Shown here piece by piece: positions 61,928 through 64,000 of a stretch of DNA of 64,000 bases. The DNA lies in the NCBI RefSeq assembly GCF_014638745.1, contig NZ_BMFO01000002.1, positions 434,001 to 498,000 of the forward strand, written 5' to 3'. The notes beneath the pieces were generated by a model, which did no database searches, was not told where the DNA came from, and worked only from the letters and a program-made list of their open reading frames with translations. Source of the stretch: Arenimonas maotaiensis. GTDB lineage: Bacteria; Pseudomonadota; Gammaproteobacteria; Xanthomonadales; Xanthomonadaceae. Every line of letters starts with the position of its first letter. Within the stretch, counting starts at the first letter, position 1. Made by a program: the position numbers and the translations under genes.

Positions 61928-62698
61928 TCAGTTGCCGTTATCCGGCACCGGTACCGGCGCCGGCGGCGCGTCGTCGACGTCGCCGGGCAGGGGCGTGAAT
62001 TCGGCATCGACCGGCAATGCCACGCCGAAGCTGGCGGGATCGATGAAGAAGCAGGACAGCGCCTGGATCTTGCGTACGTAGGCGTAGGTGTGCGGCGCCA
62101 ACCCGGTAGGCAGCCGCCGCTCGGCATCCGCCTGCGTAAGTTTCTGCCGCTTCAAGCCCATGCGCAGGCGGCCGTCGCCGGCGTTGTAGGCCATGATGCT
62201 GGTCGGCCAGTGGCTGAACATCGTCTGCAGCCGCTCCAAGTAGGCCAGCGCCGCGTCGGTGGATTCGATCACCGAGAAGCGCTGGTCGTTCTTGCCGCCG
62301 ATGCGCAGGCCGAAGTGGCGCGCGGTGGCGGGCATCAGCTGCCACAGCCCGGTCGGACCGCCCTTGGCGACCGCTTTGGGCTGGAAGCGGCTTTCCACGA
62401 ACGGAATCAGCGCGAATTCCATCGGCAGGCCGCGCTTGCGGGCCTGGACGCTGACGTGGTCGAGTATCGGCAGCAGGTCGATCAGCTGGGTGCGGAAGCG
62501 CGCGGGGTCATGGATGTATTTGCGCATCCATTGGCTTTCGGCCGCCGCCGGCGTGCAGGATTCCGGTTCGAGCGATTCAGCGATGCGCCGGAACACGTCT
62601 TGGCCGGTGCGCGTGGGCTCCGGCGGCGGTTGCGGATCTTCCGCCAGCGCCGGCGTGAGCCACAGCGCCAGACACAGGCCGAGCGGCAATGTGCGCAT
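61928..62698 (-). CDS. mltD: Membrane-bound lytic murein transglycosylase D-like protein, without LysM domains
   Basis: 256 aa with a signal peptide (MRTLPLGLCLALWLTPALA). The SLT family 1 catalytic domain has the catalytic Glu in PFVESRFQPKAVAKGGPTGL, followed by WQLMPATARHFGL and IMAYNAGDGRLRMG. It cleaves the MurNAc-GlcNAc bond of peptidoglycan. E. coli MltD carries C-terminal LysM domains; this protein stops after the catalytic domain with a Pro-rich tail. No lipobox is clear. Its start overlaps the gloB stop by one base. Confidence 0.88.
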   Translation of the reverse strand: MRTLPLGLCLALWLTPALAEDPQPPPEPTRTGQDVFRRIAESLEPESCTPAAAESQWMRKYIHDPARFRTQLIDLLPILDHVSVQARKRGLPMEFALIPFVESRFQPKAVAKGGPTGLWQLMPATARHFGLRIGGKNDQRFSVIESTDAALAYLERLQTMFSHWPTSIMAYNAGDGRLRMGLKRQKLTQADAERRLPTGLAPHTYAYVRKIQALSCFFIDPASFGVALPVDAEFTPLPGDVDDAPPAPVPVPDNGN

Positions 62699-63459
62699 CA
62701 GAACCGATCCTTCCAGGCGCGCAGGGCGGCAAAGCGCGCCAGACGGTCGCCCGTCAGCCCACCGGATTGCGCCGCCAGCCCGCGCAATGTCTCGGGCCGG
62801 TCGATGCGCAAAAAGGGATTGCAGGCCTTTTCAATGCCGATGGCGGAGGGCAGGCTCGGCCGGCCGGCCGCGCGGCGGGCGCGGATGTCGGCCAGCAGGG
62901 CGTCGCGCACGGGGTTGTCCGGCTCGGCGGCTTCGGCGAAACGGGCGTTGGCCAAGGTGTATTCGTGCGTGCAGCAGACCAGCGTGTCGTCCGGCAACGC
63001 GGCGAAGCGGTCGAGCGCGGCCAGCATCTGCGCCGGCGTGCCCTCGAACAGGCGGCCGCAGCCTAGGCTGAACAGGGTGTCGCCGCAGAACAGCACGCGT
63101 CCGTCCCAATACGCCAGATGGCTGCGGGTATGCCCCGGCACCGCCCAGACCGTGAACGGCACGAAACCCGGCAGCGTGATGCGGTCGCCTTCGCCCACGA
63201 TATGGTCGAGGCCGGCGATGCGCTCATCATGCGGGCCGTAGAACGGCGCGTCGCAGGCGGCGCGCAGGGCGGGTAGGCCGCCGATATGGTCGGCGTGGTG
63301 ATGGGTGATGAGCACCGCGGCCACGCGCATGCCTTCGGCCATGGCGCGCAGCACCGGGCCGGCATCGCCCGGGTCGACCACTACGGAGCCGCCGCCGTCG
63401 CCGCGGTAGCACCAGATGTAGTTGTCGTCGAAGGCGGGCAGTGCGGTCAGGGTATCCAT
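62698..63459 (-). CDS. gloB: Hydroxyacylglutathione hydrolase (glyoxalase II)
   Basis: 253 aa from ATG 63457-63459. The metallo-beta-lactamase fold has the binuclear site THHHADHIGG, the later VPGHTRSHLAYW histidine and FCGDTLFSLGCGRLFEGT. The C-terminal HAGH domain holds the glutathione-thioester site (NPFLR). It hydrolyses S-lactoylglutathione in methylglyoxal detoxification. It is divergent from a YafS-like gene, as in E. coli. Confidence 0.95.
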   Translation of the reverse strand: MDTLTALPAFDDNYIWCYRGDGGGSVVVDPGDAGPVLRAMAEGMRVAAVLITHHHADHIGGLPALRAACDAPFYGPHDERIAGLDHIVGEGDRITLPGFVPFTVWAVPGHTRSHLAYWDGRVLFCGDTLFSLGCGRLFEGTPAQMLAALDRFAALPDDTLVCCTHEYTLANARFAEAAEPDNPVRDALLADIRARRAAGRPSLPSAIGIEKACNPFLRIDRPETLRGLAAQSGGLTGDRLARFAALRAWKDRF

Positions 63460-63519
63460 CGGTGATGACCAAACGCGCCGTTTGGCGCACAATGGGTGCA
63501 GTTTAAACGGTAGCGGCGC

Positions 63520-64000
63520 ATGAGGGGCGAAAACAGCTGGTTCGAGACCGCGGCCGGCCAAGCCTTGGCGCTGGACGCCATCGCCTGTGCCGAACCTTGG
63601 CTGCGGCCGATCGTCGGCCATAAGGCCTTGGCCGTGTTGCCGTGCACGCAGGGCCTGCGTTTGCCGGAACTGCAGTGCACGCCGGTCATGCAACTGCAAC
63701 GCGCGCGCGGCCGCCTGTTCGGCGAGTTCATCGCCGACGATGCGCGCATTCCCTTGGTCAACGACTGCCTGGCTCTGGTGTTCGCCGCCTTCGTGCTGGA
63801 AACCTCGGCCGACGGCGACGCCTTGTTGGCCGAATTCGAGCGTCTGTTGGTCGGCGAGGGCCATCTGGCGCTGTTGACGCTCAATCCGCTGGCGCCACGA
63901 CGACCGGGCCGCTGGCGCGGCTTGGCGCTGGCCACGGCCGAGACGCAACGCGAACGGCTCGCGCGCGCCGGATTCGACGTGCTGCGGCAGGAATCCGTCG
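63520..64000 (+). CDS. YafS-like class I methyltransferase-fold protein (partial, 3' end outside)
   Basis: The first 160 codons from ATG 63520 (MRGENSWFETAAGQALALDA), running off the right edge. Position divergent from gloB matches yafS of E. coli, a SAM-dependent methyltransferase-like gene followed by rnhA and dnaQ. The SAM-binding glycine loop is degenerate here (LAVLPCTQGLRLPELQ in place of D-GCG). LVNDCLALVFAAFVLE and HLALLTLNPLA match motifs II-III. Activity is uncertain. Confidence 0.8.
   Translation, partial: MRGENSWFETAAGQALALDAIACAEPWLRPIVGHKALAVLPCTQGLRLPELQCTPVMQLQRARGRLFGEFIADDARIPLVNDCLALVFAAFVLETSADGDALLAEFERLLVGEGHLALLTLNPLAPRRPGRWRGLALATAETQRERLARAGFDVLRQESV

Overview
The window is a GC-rich chromosomal segment with almost no mobile DNA. 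It most resembles a gammaproteobacterium of the Xanthomonadales (Lysobacterales). The signs are the gene order pncC (divergent from mutS)-lexA-recA-recX-alaS-csrA-tRNA-Ser, a LexA operator of the TTAGTAGTA-N-TACTACTAA type in front of lexA, a CopL-like/CopA/CopB copper set, and a Lys-rich linker in Lon. Start and stop codons of neighbouring genes overlap often (ATGA, GTGA, TAATG types). No CRISPR array, prophage, insertion sequence or rRNA operon was seen. No gap between genes exceeds about 240 bases.

Layout. 1-6519: tail of rlmB, then on the minus strand rnt, phoU, and the phosphate genes oprP-like porin, pstS, pstC, pstA, pstB, phoU. A clear Pho box lies between the porin and pstS, and a terminator-like hairpin lies between pstS and pstC. 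6672-10226 (plus): a PlcP-type phospholipid phosphoesterase, a GT4 glycosyltransferase and a two-domain OlsF-type acyltransferase. Together with the pst side this reads as a phosphate-starvation uptake and membrane-lipid replacement locus. 10223-17879: nth, a small RnfB-tail-like ORF, two crotonase-family enzymes, an FKBP-like protein, a DUF1289 protein, nudL, sseA, an unknown TTG-start gene, a DUF4139 protein and a thioesterase coupled to uvrA. 20949-22682: rplU-rpmA-obgE. 22798-31114: rpsT, murJ, ribF-ileS-lspA-ispH (overlapping), tRNA-Thr and a DUF808 membrane protein. 31122-33894: radA, an AT-rich HNH nuclease insertion, and a cytochrome c assembly protein. 33993-37936: ffh-rpsP-rimM-trmD-rplS-hslR.

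37937-48834: an Lrp-type regulator divergent from a methionine gamma-lyase-like enzyme, then mutS, pncC, an exported PEBP protein, lexA, recA, recX, alaS and csrA. 48901-53044: tRNA-Ser, the copper genes copL-like/copA/copB, and a five-tRNA operon (Arg, Pro, Arg, His, Leu). 53136-61879: the protein quality-control block tig-clpP-clpX-lon-hupB-(tRNA-Val, tRNA-Asp)-ppiD, with a heat-shock-type promoter in front of lon. 61928-64000: mltD and gloB on the minus strand, and a partial YafS-like methyltransferase on the plus strand.

Most genes are housekeeping. The parts with most biological interest are the phosphate/lipid locus (4209-10226), the possibly leaderless SOS-controlled lexA, the AT-rich HNH gene placed against the radA stop codon, and the Met/His-rich copper proteins. 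All statements come from reading the sequence. No database search was run.
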